Source: Rhynchopus sp. YZ270_cl-10
Taxonomy: Eukaryota > Euglenozoa > Diplonemea > Diplonemida > Diplonemidae
Direction: 5' to 3'
NCBI GenBank assembly: GCA_964035575.1
Contig: OZ037838.1
Span: forward strand, 1,426,001-1,490,000
DNA length: 64,000 nucleotides
Positions 20,739-31,639 of this stretch are shown here, one piece after another. Position 1 is the first letter of the stretch, and every line of letters begins with the position of its first letter. Position numbers and translations under genes: made by a program. Below the pieces are notes generated by a model. The model searched no databases and was not told where the DNA came from. It was given only the letters and a program-made list of their open reading frames with translations.

Positions 20739-20749
20739 GCGGGGGGGTG

Positions 20750-22090
20750 GGGGGAATGGGGAAAGGTTTTAAAAAAAACCTGTGAGGAGAGTTCAAACAC
20801 CCACGAAACTTTCTCTCAGGGGCTCGACTTTTTTTTTTGAATCTTGACAATAAACACAGTGTGAGGGCTTAGGTGTATCTTGCCCAAAAAAAATTCTCTT
20901 TTTTTTGATCCCCTCCCTCTACCCCCCTAATAATATGGCACCGCGCCCCCGCTGACAGGAGTGTGATTCTTCAAAAAAAAATACCATGAATTTCCGGAGC
21001 GATCTGGAATATGAAGGGATACTGAGGTTATGCCCTCACAACTTGACTTTAAAAATCGGGCCTTTTTTTTATACGGTACTTCTGAGGATGTATTACATTT
21101 AGAAGAAGCAAAAAAATATGGTGTGGAGTTCACACGAAAAAAGCGAGGTGTCTACACGTCATCAAATAATCAAAAAAATAATAAAACCTACATTCTTGAG
21201 CTCTTCTATACGAAATGATTTTCATTGGACGCATCCCCTTCTCCAATTCAATTCAACAAACTGTAGCTTTCTCCCTCAAATTTCGTAAACTCAACCTGCG
21301 CCGAAGCTGCTGAGGTCGGAAGACAAAGAGTGAGGGCGAAGCACCACACGTATGAACCCAAATGCTGCGCTTGTAATGCTGTATGTAAGTCGTATCCTAA
21401 CTATTAAAGACAAAGTGTATAGGTTAATTGCCAACAGTACGTCCCTCGACGGTACTGTGCGCTAAACCGGCCCAAGGGTACGATGACGCATACATATAAG
21501 CATAACATGCGACGAGCGCTAGGCCCAACGTGCATAACCAGTAACAAAGAACAAAGAGAATAGTATAAAAGTGTCAACAGCAATAACGACAATAACGCCA
21601 ATTTCTCTTTCCTTTTTTTTTTTTTTTTTTTCAAATGGAAAACGCTAATAACTTTTTGACCCCCCTCTGTAAGTGTTGGTTGAATTGGAGTCGGGGAGCA
21701 CAAGCAAAGGGCAATGACAGGAAAAGAATGAGTAAAAGAACAAGATAGAAGAGCCAGTATTTAAGTCTGAGTTTCACACACAATTCCAATCATTCGAGCC
21801 GAAGACACCCAAACATTTCGGCTTGTATTATTTCCTTACAACCGTACGCGTACCGCTTCGTCTGTTGTATACAATAAAAAAATAAAAAAAAAATGTGATG
21901 CGTACCGTTTTGCTTTGCGTAGGGTAGGTCAAATACTCTCTCTCTCTCTCTGTCTCTCTGCTTTACCACCCCCGCCCCCTTTGATACCCTAGTGTATGTG
22001 CCTCAGGGGGGTGGCTAACGACCTTTTTTTTGTTTCTTTTGTGCGCTCGTTTAAAAATACGGTCTTCTTTTTATTATTTTGCATTTTTTT
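20750..22090. other. gene-free AT-rich stretch
   Basis: Homopolymers, a TCTCTC run near 21935-21958 and short open frames only. I see no gene or recognisable RNA. Confidence 0.4.
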
Positions 22091-22094
22091 TTCC

Positions 22095-22129
22095 AGGTGA
22101 CTAAGCACAGAGAGGCTTAGATCCATCTT
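22095..22129 (+). other. dispersed stem-loop (CTAAGC/GCTTAG)
   Basis: AGGTGA and the inner stem CTAAGC face GCTTAG and CCATCT. The tip is ACAGAGAG. A T-rich tract precedes it and TTTATAAAACTTTT follows. Confidence 0.5.
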
Positions 22130-22291
22130 TATAAAACTTTTGTTATTTTATTCCTTTATTCTTTTCTTTCTTTCCTCTTTCCTCTCCCCCCCTCCGTTTT
22201 CCCCTCCCTTCGATACGTGCCCACCCACGGAACCACATTTTTAATATTTAAGATTTTTTGTTTTTCTTATTTTGCCTTTTCTCTGTTTCAG

Positions 22292-22411
22292 TACCCCCCT
22301 CGGGGAGCCTCCAAAAAACTAGTGTTTTGTGGAACGCACCCTCGACTGTCTACACATGGACGGTCGGTAGCGTACCAAGCTAAGCAACAGACGAAGGGGT
22401 GTTTTTTATAA
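22292..22411 (+). other. exon-like island ending in a stop
   Basis: A polypyrimidine-CAG acceptor (CTTTTCTCTGTTTCAG) precedes an open stretch reading YPPRGASKKLVFCGTHPRL and on to a TAA at 22409-22411. Its composition is more protein-like than its surroundings. It could be a terminal exon or a decayed piece. Confidence 0.25.
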
Positions 22412-22530
22412 TTTTAAAACCCGATACCACCCCGGTGCCGGGGCGCGGTTTATGAGTTGCGATATATGTCTTTTCTTTAGGAGCTGACTAAGCACTTGAA
22501 GTCTTTAGAGAGTCATCTAAAAAAAAAAAA

Positions 22531-22573
22531 GTGGAGCACTCTAGGGTGGCTACATTAATACAACCAAGTTTTC
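22531..22573 (+). repeat. GTGGAGCAC dispersed element
   Basis: GTGGAGCACTCTAGGGTGGC … AATACAACCAAGTTTT, as at 7884. Confidence 0.5.
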
Positions 22574-23064
22574 AAAAAAAATTGAAATCCTTATTTTCTT
22601 TTTCGCGCTGTTCTGTGTCCCCTTTTTTCATAAAAGTATGAGGGCTTTCCAACTGTACACCTGACACTGTCTCTCGAGCAGGTTGTATTTTGTTTATTTT
22701 TTATTTTTGTACGAAACTGATTTTAACTTAGGGGTGAAAGAGTTCATTGGTGAGGGTACATCCTCACCAAAACTTTTCTTTTCCTCTAATTATCAACTTT
22801 GTTCTGCGTGTCTGTGCTTTTTATTCTTTTGAAATTTCAAAGTTATGTCGGGAAAATAAATGCCGTTTTTTTTTTCCTTCTTTTCAAGACGTGAGTCATC
22901 AGGAGGGTGTGCCTGTATGCCTGTGTAATAGTATCAATGCTATTTCCCCCCTTTTTTTTGAAAGCTATCTTGCTTCAAAAAAAAAACGATAATAATGATT
23001 GCTAAAGATACAGGCACGAGAGGGCACCGTTCATTCTTCGAAACGCTCTTTATTTTATTTTCTG

Positions 23065-23091
23065 AGATGGCTAAGTCTATGAGACTCATCT
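23065..23091 (+). other. dispersed stem-loop, divergent copy
   Basis: AGATG pairs with CATCT outside, AGTC with GACT inside. It is followed by TATAAAC as in the copy at 1504. Confidence 0.45.
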
Positions 23092-23100
23092 TATAAACAA

Positions 23101-23279
23101 TGGTGTGGCTGAAGGGGGGATTCGCACTTCTTGCGTACTTTTCCACAATTTTTGTGCACCTCTGTGTACTAGGAACGTATGTCACCAGTGTGAAATTTTA
23201 TTTTTACAAAACTGACCAAAAAAAAGCTGATTTTCGAGGGCTGATTCCGCACTTTTTTGTGCCCCCATTCAGCACACCA
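23101..23279. mobile_element. 179-bp MITE (TGGTGTG ends)
   Basis: Left end TGGTGTGGCTGAAGGGGGG and right end CCCCCATTCAGCACACCA are imperfect inverted repeats, closely related to those of 9180-9266. TAAAC lies near both ends (23094-23098 and 23280-23284), with two extra bases on the left. Confidence 0.6.
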
Positions 23280-23617
23280 TAAACTCTTTTTTTCATTTCT
23301 TGCAGTTCAACCTTTGGTTTTTTGCTTTCTTCTCTTTCATCCGTCCAGCTACACATGACAAATATGCAAAAAAAAATAAGGGGAATAATTAAACACACAT
23401 TATTTCGTACACTCCAAACAAAAAACAAGGCTAGGAAAGCATACCCGATCCCATCCCGCGAACCCCATCCCGCCCCGTCTCTACCCGTCTCCCATGTTAA
23501 GTGTGGATTCCTTTAGTGTGAGTAACAAAAAAAGGTGTTATTTTTTCTCTTTCAGACACACCATTAAATCATTTTCTGATCATTACCGTTTGTTTTATGA
23601 CAGATGAAATTGTCTCT

Positions 23618-23684
23618 TGGTGCTATGGGAAATCGGTCAACGACCTGTCAGCGACCTGTCAATGTCGACCCCCTCCGGAGCACA
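23618..23684. mobile_element. TGGTGCT MITE, degenerate copy
   Basis: Internal sequence (TCGGTCAACGACCTGTCAGC) is the same as at 34889-34956. The ends are TGGTGCTATGGG and CCGGAGCACA. The right end has decayed and no clean target duplication is seen. Confidence 0.55.
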
Positions 23685-23949
23685 AAAAACCACTCCCAAA
23701 AACTCTAAATGTAGTTATTAAATATATTCACCTCTCTCACTCTTCATTGAAATAGCTGTGCACCCCCCCTTGTGTGGCAGCCGTTTTCTTCAATTCAAAA
23801 GATTTGCTTCAATTGATTTTTGTTTTTTATGTTTCTTTTTTTTAATTATTATTCGGTTCCTAAGCACGAACAAAGGCTTAGATTTACCTTATACTAAGGA
23901 ACCTTTTCTGTTATACTATCTTACTCAGAGTTTGTTTGTTTTTGTTTTT

Positions 23950-24630
23950 ATTTTCGGAAATATTGTCCCTCTGCACAAATCCTACAGCGACGTTGGAAAT
24001 ATGGGTTCTATATTTTCGGCTACTTTACAGCCAATTTTGCATGTACCGGGTAATATTATAATATTTGGCACAGAAATATTAGAATGTACACAAATCGTGG
24101 GTAAAATCCGAAATAGAAATATTATAATTTTTTCGGCCAAAAAAAATTTTTTTTTGACCATGTCGCAGAGTGAAAAATAGACCGAAATTTTCGATTTTGG
24201 TGTTGCAAAATTTTTCGAAAATCCTGAAAAGTGCCCAAAAACACGTGAAAACACATGTATAGGCACCCCAGCATTGCCCAGGCTTGGTGAAAATTTTTCC
24301 TGCATGGGGGCCCTCCGGGCCCCCAGGACCCATTGCGACCCGATTGGTTCACGTTACTGAAAAATTTGTTCCCTAAGACACACACGTGGTTAACATACCC
24401 CTGAAAAACACCCTACATCCACATAACGATCAACGTCCCAAAGTGACAAAGTGTTCCAGCTACCCCCATCCCCCACGTCGGTAAATATCATCATATAAAT
24501 GAATCTGAACCCCTCTCCTTCCAGCACACCAACATACACATTTTGACACACAAGAACTGTACCATAACAGGGGTTTTTTGACACACAGAATACGAGCGGA
24601 TTTGTGCGTCGGGACAATATTACCGAAAAT
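23950..24630. mobile_element. 0.68-kb element with inverted ends
   Basis: ATTTTCGGAAATATTGTCCC at the left (then GCACAAATCC) mirrors GGATTTGTGC … GGGACAATATTACCGAAAAT at the right. No coding capacity. Contains a GC palindrome (GGGGGCCCTCCGGGCCCCC) near 24306-24324. Confidence 0.55.
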
Positions 24631-24641
24631 GAAAATATGAA

Positions 24642-24759
24642 TTTTCTGGAAATATAGCACCATATTTCCTTCGGTACCCCCAATGCTGCTTCGGTCGACG
24701 ATTTCCCTCAGCAGCATTGGGGGTACCTCAGGAAATATGAGTACTATATTTCCAGAAAA
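24642..24759. repeat. long hairpin
   Basis: TTTTCTGGAAATATAG pairs with CTATATTTCCAGAAAA, and inside it ATATTTCC and GGTACCCCCAATGCTGCT are also inverted. It lies next to the previous element and may be part of a nested insertion. Confidence 0.55.
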
Positions 24760-24984
24760 AATATACTATTGTTTTGTTTTGTTTGAAGTTGCATAAAAAC
24801 TGCACCATTATTCCCTTCCATCTTCATATTCATTTTTATATTTTTCCCACCGTTGTTTTATTATATTTCGGGATATTCTGTGTTTATCTTGGGGGTGAGG
24901 AAGTGTTCGACAATTTCCTACTTTGTCCGTTTTCGCGATTTTTTTTTGACAACTGCCTTTTTTTTCCCATCATGATGGATAGTT

Positions 24985-25240
24985 GATACACATGAAAAGG
25001 AGTTCCGTGCTCACAGAATTTAGGTGATTGAGCGTATCTAACAACCAAAACAAAGAAAGCATAATGCAGAAAACTAGCGTTTTTTTTTTCCTGATGTCAC
25101 ATACGATACTGTTTCACAGAACTCGATAGGCGATTGAGCGTATCTAACAACAACCAAAGAAAGCATAAGAAAAATAAGAAATGCAAAAATAGGCGAGAAA
25201 ACAAAGAGGGTTTTTGACAACAAAAGGAACAATGAGGCCC
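24985..25240. repeat. two partial copies of the ATGATACTG repeat outside the array
   Basis: CACATGAAAAGGAGTTCCGTG, TGATTGAGCGTATCTAACAA and CCAAAGAAAGCATAA match the intergenic repeats at 5604 and 7644. So that repeat is dispersed and not only part of the gene duplication unit. Confidence 0.55.
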
Positions 25241-25244
25241 ATCC

Positions 25245-26428
25245 TTTTAGAATCAACAGAGTTGTGTGCGTTAAAACCTTTTGTTTAAAATATTTTTTCC
25301 AACCGTTTTATTATAGTTCGGGATATTCTGTGGTGATTTGCACCAAAAAAAAAATGCACTTTTTAAAAATTTTATTTACCAACCAATGCCCTGCGTCCGC
25401 TGATGAAAATGGTGAGGCGTTGGGCACTTTCAATTTTTCTTTTTAAATGTCTTTGTATTCCATCCTACCCCCCCTCGGTCTCCCCCCCCCTCCCCGAAAA
25501 AAGAAAACAACAGAAGAGACAATGCTGGACACCTTAATATTTTCAAAATAATCTTATTTTACTGTCAATCATGTTCTTCGTCATTCCTTCGTGATGTGCC
25601 AGGTACTGTGTGTGCAGGAGGCATCATTCAAAGTGTTCTTCTTTTAGAAAGGTGTGACGCATGAGGTGGAAAACCGCTTCTTTTTTTGTGTATCGTGTAG
25701 ACACGTATTGTGCGACTGCCACTGATAAAAAAATCAAGTTGGTTTGTTCATAACTAATAGTGGAGCATCCTCGGGGGTGTTCTGCACTAAGTACACCTTT
25801 TTTTAACGTGCATGTTAACAAAAAGAAAACGAAAAAAACAAAGAAAACAAAGAAAACAAAGGCAAAAACAACGTTTTGCAAAATTTCGATTTCTTTCAAA
25901 AAGAAAAAAAAGCGTCCTTGTACAGGCGAGTGGCGACACCTCCCTTGCGAGCTATCTGAAGCAGAAGCAGAAGTCATACCCAGGCTCTGCGACTGGTCAG
26001 TAGTACCATTCTTGTCTTTTTTTCCCCTTCCTGTGTTCGCAATGATCCCCGTTCATCTGGCTGATGAAAGCGGGAGTAGCACATATCAGATGTAACCCAC
26101 GAAATGGATGCAGGATCTGCATTGGGTACAGCCTGGTCATTTGCACCGAGGTGCACTGTTCACGTCACAGTCAATAATACTTTCTTTTGACTCTCCCTTC
26201 TCTCTCCCGGGTCATCTTTACCTCACAGGGCAGGAAACCGTTAACTACAACCGTCTTCACGCGTGAAATTGGAAACTAGTGAAATCTGTGAAAAATAAAA
26301 AAGCCACTCTGAGGTACGACCTGTGTTCTATGACTTCCGTAGTACAGGCTTCAGCCTACATTGAGTACAGAGTATACATACCAGTAGATGTGAAGTGATT
26401 GTCGATACAACAACACGCAAAAAAATCT

Positions 26429-26462
<34 letters not shown>

Positions 26463-27150
26463 CAAATTACCCAGAGTCTACAGTGGATGATGAAGGAGGG
26501 GCACAAATTTTCCCAGTAGAGCTTGGTTTAGTGCTGTTTCTGTTTCTTTTCTTTTTTCTTTTTTCCTTTTTTTTTATCTCTCCAAAACTGGAGAGCTCAC
26601 CACATTCCCCCTCGCATTCCCGTTTTTACTTTTTTCCTGATAATTTGTGCTGTGCTATTATGGTTGTCATTTTCTTGCTATACTCCAAAAAGGAGAAATT
26701 CTTTTTTGACTCACCCCCTAAGTCCCCCCCCTTCCCTGCAAAAAAAAAATTTGCAACTCTCATTTATTAAAAAACTGACTTTATGTTGTCTATAAACCAA
26801 AAAATTCTGATATTTTGTGCTGCCGACTATTTATGTCATTTTTTTTCTCTCTCCCCCTCCAGTGCCCTGCGTCCGCTGATGAACGGTGAGGCGCCTTGGC
26901 ACTTTTCAACCTCTCTTTCTTTGGGGTCCCAACACACGATATAACTTTCCCTCCCTTTTTCTCGAAGAGAGCGTGAGTGGTGTTTTTTTTTTGGCTTTGA
27001 AGAGGTCTCCTCTTCACTGCCAGGTACGTCAGTGGGAGCGTATTGCAGTAATAAAAATATCACCACAGAATATTTATTACACTCTTTACGCACAAACAAA
27101 TGGATACTGCTCACTTTTTTTTATCTTTGATTTTCTCTCTCTTTTATTTG
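25245..27150. other. AT-rich stretch with small repeats and an exon-like island
   Basis: Holds a repeated block (GCCCTGCGTCCGCTGATGAA at 25387 and 26862) and a 30-base A run near 26431. It also has a member of the ACACTGTTC repeat (26085-26170). An island at 25926-26003 follows TTGTACAG and reads SGDTSLASYLKQKQKSYPG to a TAG. No full gene can be supported. Confidence 0.35.
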
Positions 27151-27155
27151 AACCT

Positions 27156-27188
27156 TAAAGTGACGGCATGAGGCTCGGCATCACTTTA
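27156..27188 (+). other. dispersed stem-loop, divergent copy
   Basis: A perfect outer stem TAAAGTGA/TCACTTTA with an inner GGC/GCT. The position and outer pairing match the family while the sequence differs. Confidence 0.45.
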
Positions 27189-27732
27189 GAACTTTTTTTT
27201 TTTTCAGAAAAAAATATCTGAACAGTACCCCCCTCCTCTAGTCCCACACAAAAAAAAAAACAAAAAGAAACAAAAATTTTGGGGTGATTTGGGGTCTTTT
27301 TTTAGGAAAATTTTAACATAAGCACTCCCAAATTTGAAGCATTTACTTCTCTTTTTTACTTTTTGCTAAACATGTCAAAAAAAAAAAGCAAGGGTACATT
27401 TTTTGCACCCTCTTTGCTTTCTTTTCGTTTCGTTTAAGAAAAGAATGTATATGAATTACCATAAGCATCCCCAAATCACCCCACAAAAAAAGAAAAAAAA
27501 ATAAAAGCTTCAAAAACATAAAACACACACCCCCCATTCGCTTCCCTTCAAAACCCCGATCATTTTCTTATTTTTCTCATTCAAAGAGTTGCCTGCTGCA
27601 CTCCCCCTTTTGTATCCATCACTGAAACAAATAAATCCGCGTCATACGTGCGGCCGTGCGCAGTACTTTCATATTTTTTTATTTTTTTTCATTTTGAGTC
27701 GTAGTGTACCAGTTAGCCCTCAATTCATATCA

Positions 27733-27820
27733 ATGACCACCCCGAAACAAAACAAAACTACCCCCCTATGGACAGTGCAGATTGCTGATGGCAACTTCAC
27801 TCCAATCCTGATCAAAAAAA
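27733..27820 (+). other. possible first exon
   Basis: ATG opens a frame reading MTTPKQNKTTPLWTVQIADG and continuing to ILIKK, then the donor-like AAA|GTGAGG at 27821. The peptide is more protein-like than anything near it. No following exon could be assigned with confidence. Confidence 0.3.
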
Positions 27821-28102
27821 GTGAGGTTGCAAAAAAAAAAAAAAGGTGCAAAGAAAATTCACTTTTTTTTTGGCAGATCGATAAAATAACTGTTTTCATC
27901 AAAAGAGAATAAAAAAGAAAGAAGCATAACGATCACAAAAGCGTAGTCAGCCCAAAAAAAATAACCCCCTTTCTTTTTGCAATATCACAGGCTCTCAATG
28001 TTCCTTTGGAAATGCCCAAGCCGGTTTTTTTAAAATAACCCCCCGAGGTGAACCCCCCCAATACAAAACAAACAGAGTAGCAAAAACAAAAGCAAAAGCA
28101 TA

Positions 28103-28147
28103 GTGGAGCACACTCTAGGGTGGCTATACCAATAAAACTAAGTTTTC
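28103..28147 (+). repeat. GTGGAGCAC dispersed element
   Basis: GTGGAGCACACTCTAGGGTG … AATAAAACTAAGTTTT, as at 7884. Confidence 0.5.
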
Positions 28148-28538
28148 AAAAACAAAAAACAAAAACAAACTTACAAAGCCCCCCCTTACATTACTCTTGA
28201 AGGTGACGTTAACCCCCTAGCTCTCCGTTCAGCAATTTAAATAATGTGAAAGAGAAGGAAATTTTTGGACAAAAAAAAATGTTATGTGAAGGGAAAGTGG
28301 AGCTTTTGTACAGTATTACAACTACACTATTCCAACAATTTTAAAAAGAAGAAAATAAAACTGTCTTGCCTGGCAGCTCATCAAAATAAAAAGAGAAGGA
28401 AAATGGATCCTCCTCGTTGATAGAGAAAGAATAAAGAAAGGTGTGCCATAAAGGCAAATCAATCGAAGCATGGTTACAAAAGAAAAAAAAAATGCTCCAG
28501 AAACCCTCATTGCAATTGTAGACGTAAATCATCATCAT

Positions 28539-28628
28539 TGGTGCTCCTGAAATAAAAAACACCAAGTACGCAACAACTACGCACTAAGTACGCAACAAGT
28601 ACGCAAAATGGGGTTTTCAGGAGCACCA
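28539..28628. mobile_element. 90-bp TGGTGCT MITE with 5-bp target duplication
   Basis: Ends TGGTGCTCCTGA and TCAGGAGCACCA are perfect inverted repeats. ATCAT flanks both sides (28534-28538 and 28629-28633). The centre has short repeats of AGTACGCAACA. Confidence 0.75.
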
Positions 28629-29323
28629 ATCATAAGCAAAAAAAAAAAAAACACCGAAGGGGAAAAAAATATGTGCTGTTCTTGTCTAGACATAGAACAG
28701 CACCGTTCCTCTTTGTTTTTATTCTTTTTCTTTATTTTTTTGTGGAGGGAGGGGGTCAAAGAATGTGTACTCACACAACGTTCGTCTCTTGATTTTTTTT
28801 TCTCTCTTTTTATTCCTGCACAAAAAAAAACCAAAAATTATTTTTTCCCACTTTTTTTTGTGCCAGCTCAACCACCCACCCGCTGCGCGCTATTTCCCGT
28901 ACTCAAGAAATATCCAAAAAAAAATATTGTGTTCCTGACAATCAAACGCAATATTGGGGGAATATATAACCTATATGGTTGTCCACACTTTACTTGATAC
29001 TCAAGAATACTTTTTTTTTCGCGCCCCCTGAGGGCCCCTCGTTTCTCGAACAGAAAGGGACCCCAAACCCCCCACTCTTGACACAAAGAATAAAACCCAT
29101 TTCCCCCATTTCAAAATGTGTCTAATCCCACCGACAGAAATTTGTTTCTTTTTTTCCCTTTCTCTTTCTTTCTTCTCTCCATACGTTTTCATGTCACTGT
29201 TCTTTAATATATTTTTAAAAAAAACCATCGTACAGTGGTTAAAGAAAGTTTACGCCGAAACTAATGGCGGGGGGACCCCCCTAGGGGCCCCCCCTCGGGC
29301 CAGCGTATGTCGACAGCAATATA

Positions 29324-29345
29324 GGGTAGTACGAGAGGAACTCCC
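29324..29345 (+). other. stem-loop resembling the sarcin-ricin loop
   Basis: AGTACGAGAGGAAC is identical to the core of the universally conserved sarcin-ricin loop of large-subunit rRNA. It sits in its own stem, GGGTAGT with ACTCCC. The surroundings are not rRNA. It resembles the GAGA stem-loop family more than a ribosomal fragment. Confidence 0.4.
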
Positions 29346-29646
29346 ATTTCTAGCTTCGATTTGAGCCCCTGAACCCACTAAGGTGGAGTACTTTTGCTGC
29401 AGGGAAGGAAGATACGTTTTTTTTTTTCCAACGATAGTGGTAAGGATGTGTGTGCACGAGAGAGTCAACATTCACCTTTTTCCAAGTTTTTCTTTCCTCT
29501 TTTTTTTTCTTTTTTTTATTCACACAGTTCACCATCATGAAGCGGGAAGAGGACCTCGATTAAGGGGCTTCGATATAGTCTCCTGCGACTGACGTCTGCA
29601 GAGGCGTTGGTACATCTTCAATTGCATCCTTTGTTTTTGTTGTTCG

Positions 29647-29683
29647 TAAGGTGACTAAGCGCAGAGAGGCTTAGGTTCGTCTG
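29647..29683 (+). other. dispersed stem-loop (CTAAGC/GCTTAG)
   Basis: TAAGGTGA and CTAAGC face GCTTAG and TCGTCTGA. One A-U pair of the outer stem is replaced by a G-U pair compared with 1504, so pairing is kept. Confidence 0.55.
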
Positions 29684-29853
29684 ATCCAAACTTTTTTCAT
29701 TTTTTTTTTTTTGAGAAGACAAATATTGGACAAAAAAAAACACTCCATATTTTTCTCTTTTTAAAGATTTTATCTTTACATCATTTTTCTTCCCAGAACT
29801 TTATACCAAAGGATGTTTTTTTTCTTCAGAAGAGAAAAAAAACACGACTCTCC

Positions 29854-31251
29854 ATATGGGTCCGTTTATAAACCCCCCCCCCTCACTCGTTCCAGACCAC
29901 TTTTTTTGAGTTCTACACAATTTGAGCCCCGACAGGTGCCCAGAACCCCCCTGGAATCGGTTTTGAGCGACTTTTGGCGGTGTTTTGGGGTAAAAAGACG
30001 CTTTTTTTGCTATTTTCAGGCTATTTTTGGCCATTTTCAGGCTATTTTGGCCTGTTTTGGCCTGTTTTCACTGTATGGCCGGGGTTTCGGGTTTTATGAG
30101 GTTTGAGCACCAACAGGTGTCACGAAACACCCCAGTACCGGTTTTGTGGGTCTCCTGTGGGGTTTTTGGGGTGAAATATACCTTTTGCTTGATGTTCTGG
30201 GCGATATTGGGGTGTTTTTTGGCCATGTAGGCCTGGTATGTGCCACTACAGTGCATGGGCCAAATTGGGTGTTTTGAGGGGTAGAGGGTCGTGGTGGTGG
30301 GTTCCTAACTCGCTGGCGGCGACGCTTATTGCTCACTGTTCTGGCCCCATTTCCCCCATTTCCCCCCTCCCTGACCCTTTTCTGATGAAGATCTTTGAAA
30401 TGCCGGGTCCTGTCGCAAATGTTCTTTGTGAACGTTCTTCATAGAATAGGGGAGTGTGAGGGGGGTCAAAATAGCCCTTTTTGACCAAAAAACACCAAGA
30501 AAAACACCAAGAAAAGTGCCACATGTGTCCAAAACAGATCGGAATGGGCTCACAGCCCCTTTTTGGGGTAGATTTGGGCCACAGGAAGCCTCCCGGCGTC
30601 AAAAAAATCGTGTTTTTTTGGTCAAAAAGGGCTATTTTGACCCCCCTCACACTCCCCTATTCTATGAAGAACGTTCACAAAGAACATTTGCGACAGGACC
30701 CGGCATTTCAAAGATCTTCATCAGAAAAGGGTCAGGGAGGGGGGAAATGGGGGAAATGGGGCCAGAACAGTGAGCAATAAGCGTCGCCGCCAGCGAGTTA
30801 GGAACCCACCACCACGACCCTCTACCCCTCAAAACACCCAATTTGGCCCATGCACTGTAGTGGCACATACCAGGCCTACATGGCCAAAAAACACCCCAAT
30901 ATCGCCCAGAACATCAAGCAAAAGGTATATTTCACCCCAAAAACCCCACAGGAGACCCACAAAACCGGTACTGGGGTGTTTCGTGACACCTGTTGGTGCT
31001 CAAACCTCATAAAACCCGAAACCCCGGCCATACAGTGAAAACAGGCCAAAACAGGCCAAAATAGCCTGAAAATGGCCAAAAATAGCCTGAAAATAGCAAA
31101 AAAAGCGTCTTTTTACCCCAAAACACCGCCAAAAGTCGCTCAAAACCGATTCCAGGGGGGTTCTGGGCACCTGTCGGGGCTCAAATTGTGTAGAACTCAA
31201 AAAAAGTGGTCTGGAACGAGTGAGGGGGGGGGTTTATAAACGGACCCATAT
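29854..31251. mobile_element. 1.4-kb near-perfect palindrome (long-TIR/foldback element)
   Basis: Arms 29854-30495 and 30610-31251 (642 bases each) are almost exact reverse complements around a 114-base centre. Ends: ATATGGGTCCGTTTATAAAC and its inverse. Each arm holds two diverged units of about 180 bases (GAGCCCCGACAGGTGCCCAG and GAGCACCAACAGGTGTCACG), the same design as the 15492 palindrome. The flanks AAAACACGACTCTCC and AAAACACACAGTCTTTC may be a decayed target duplication. No coding capacity is evident. Confidence 0.75.
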
Positions 31252-31530
31252 AAAACACACAGTCTTTCAGAAATATCAGGCAAAAAACAGAGTGGGATCC
31301 AGACCTGACGCTAAACAGTTACGAAAATCGCACTTTTTGGGCTTGGAATTCGGGTTTTTTTACGGGTTTTTTTACACGGGAAAAAGGTACATTTTTCGAC
31401 CCTGGTCCATGTCTGGTGGTGAAAATCATAATTTTTTTTGCCCACATGATACGTTTCGAACACACTTATCGCTAAATATGCCGTTTTCCCCGAAAATTTT
31501 GAGAACCCCACGTCCAATTTCTTTCGTTTT

Positions 31531-31633
31531 TGGTGCTCCGGGAGGGGTCGATATTGACAGGTCGCTGACACAGGGACTCTGTACACACACCCCCTGATAT
31601 TGACAGGTCGTTGACCGACTTCCGAAAGCACCA
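31531..31633. mobile_element. 103-bp TGGTGCT MITE with 5-bp target duplication
   Basis: Ends TGGTGCTCCGGGAGG and CTTCCGAAAGCACCA. GTTTT flanks it at 31526-31530 and 31634-31638. Inside, GACAGGTCG occurs twice. It lies in the opposite orientation to 34889-34956, with about 35 more bases. Confidence 0.75.
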
Positions 31634-31639
31634 GTTTTG

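Noticed and set aside
25380-26910. Hammerhead ribozymes at the two CTGATGA words (25398 and 26873)
   Set aside because: The GAAA segment and the cleavage-site geometry required for the hammerhead core are not in place.
29250-29360. Large-subunit rRNA fragment
   Set aside because: Only the 14-base sarcin-ricin core matches. Neighbouring conserved rRNA segments are absent.
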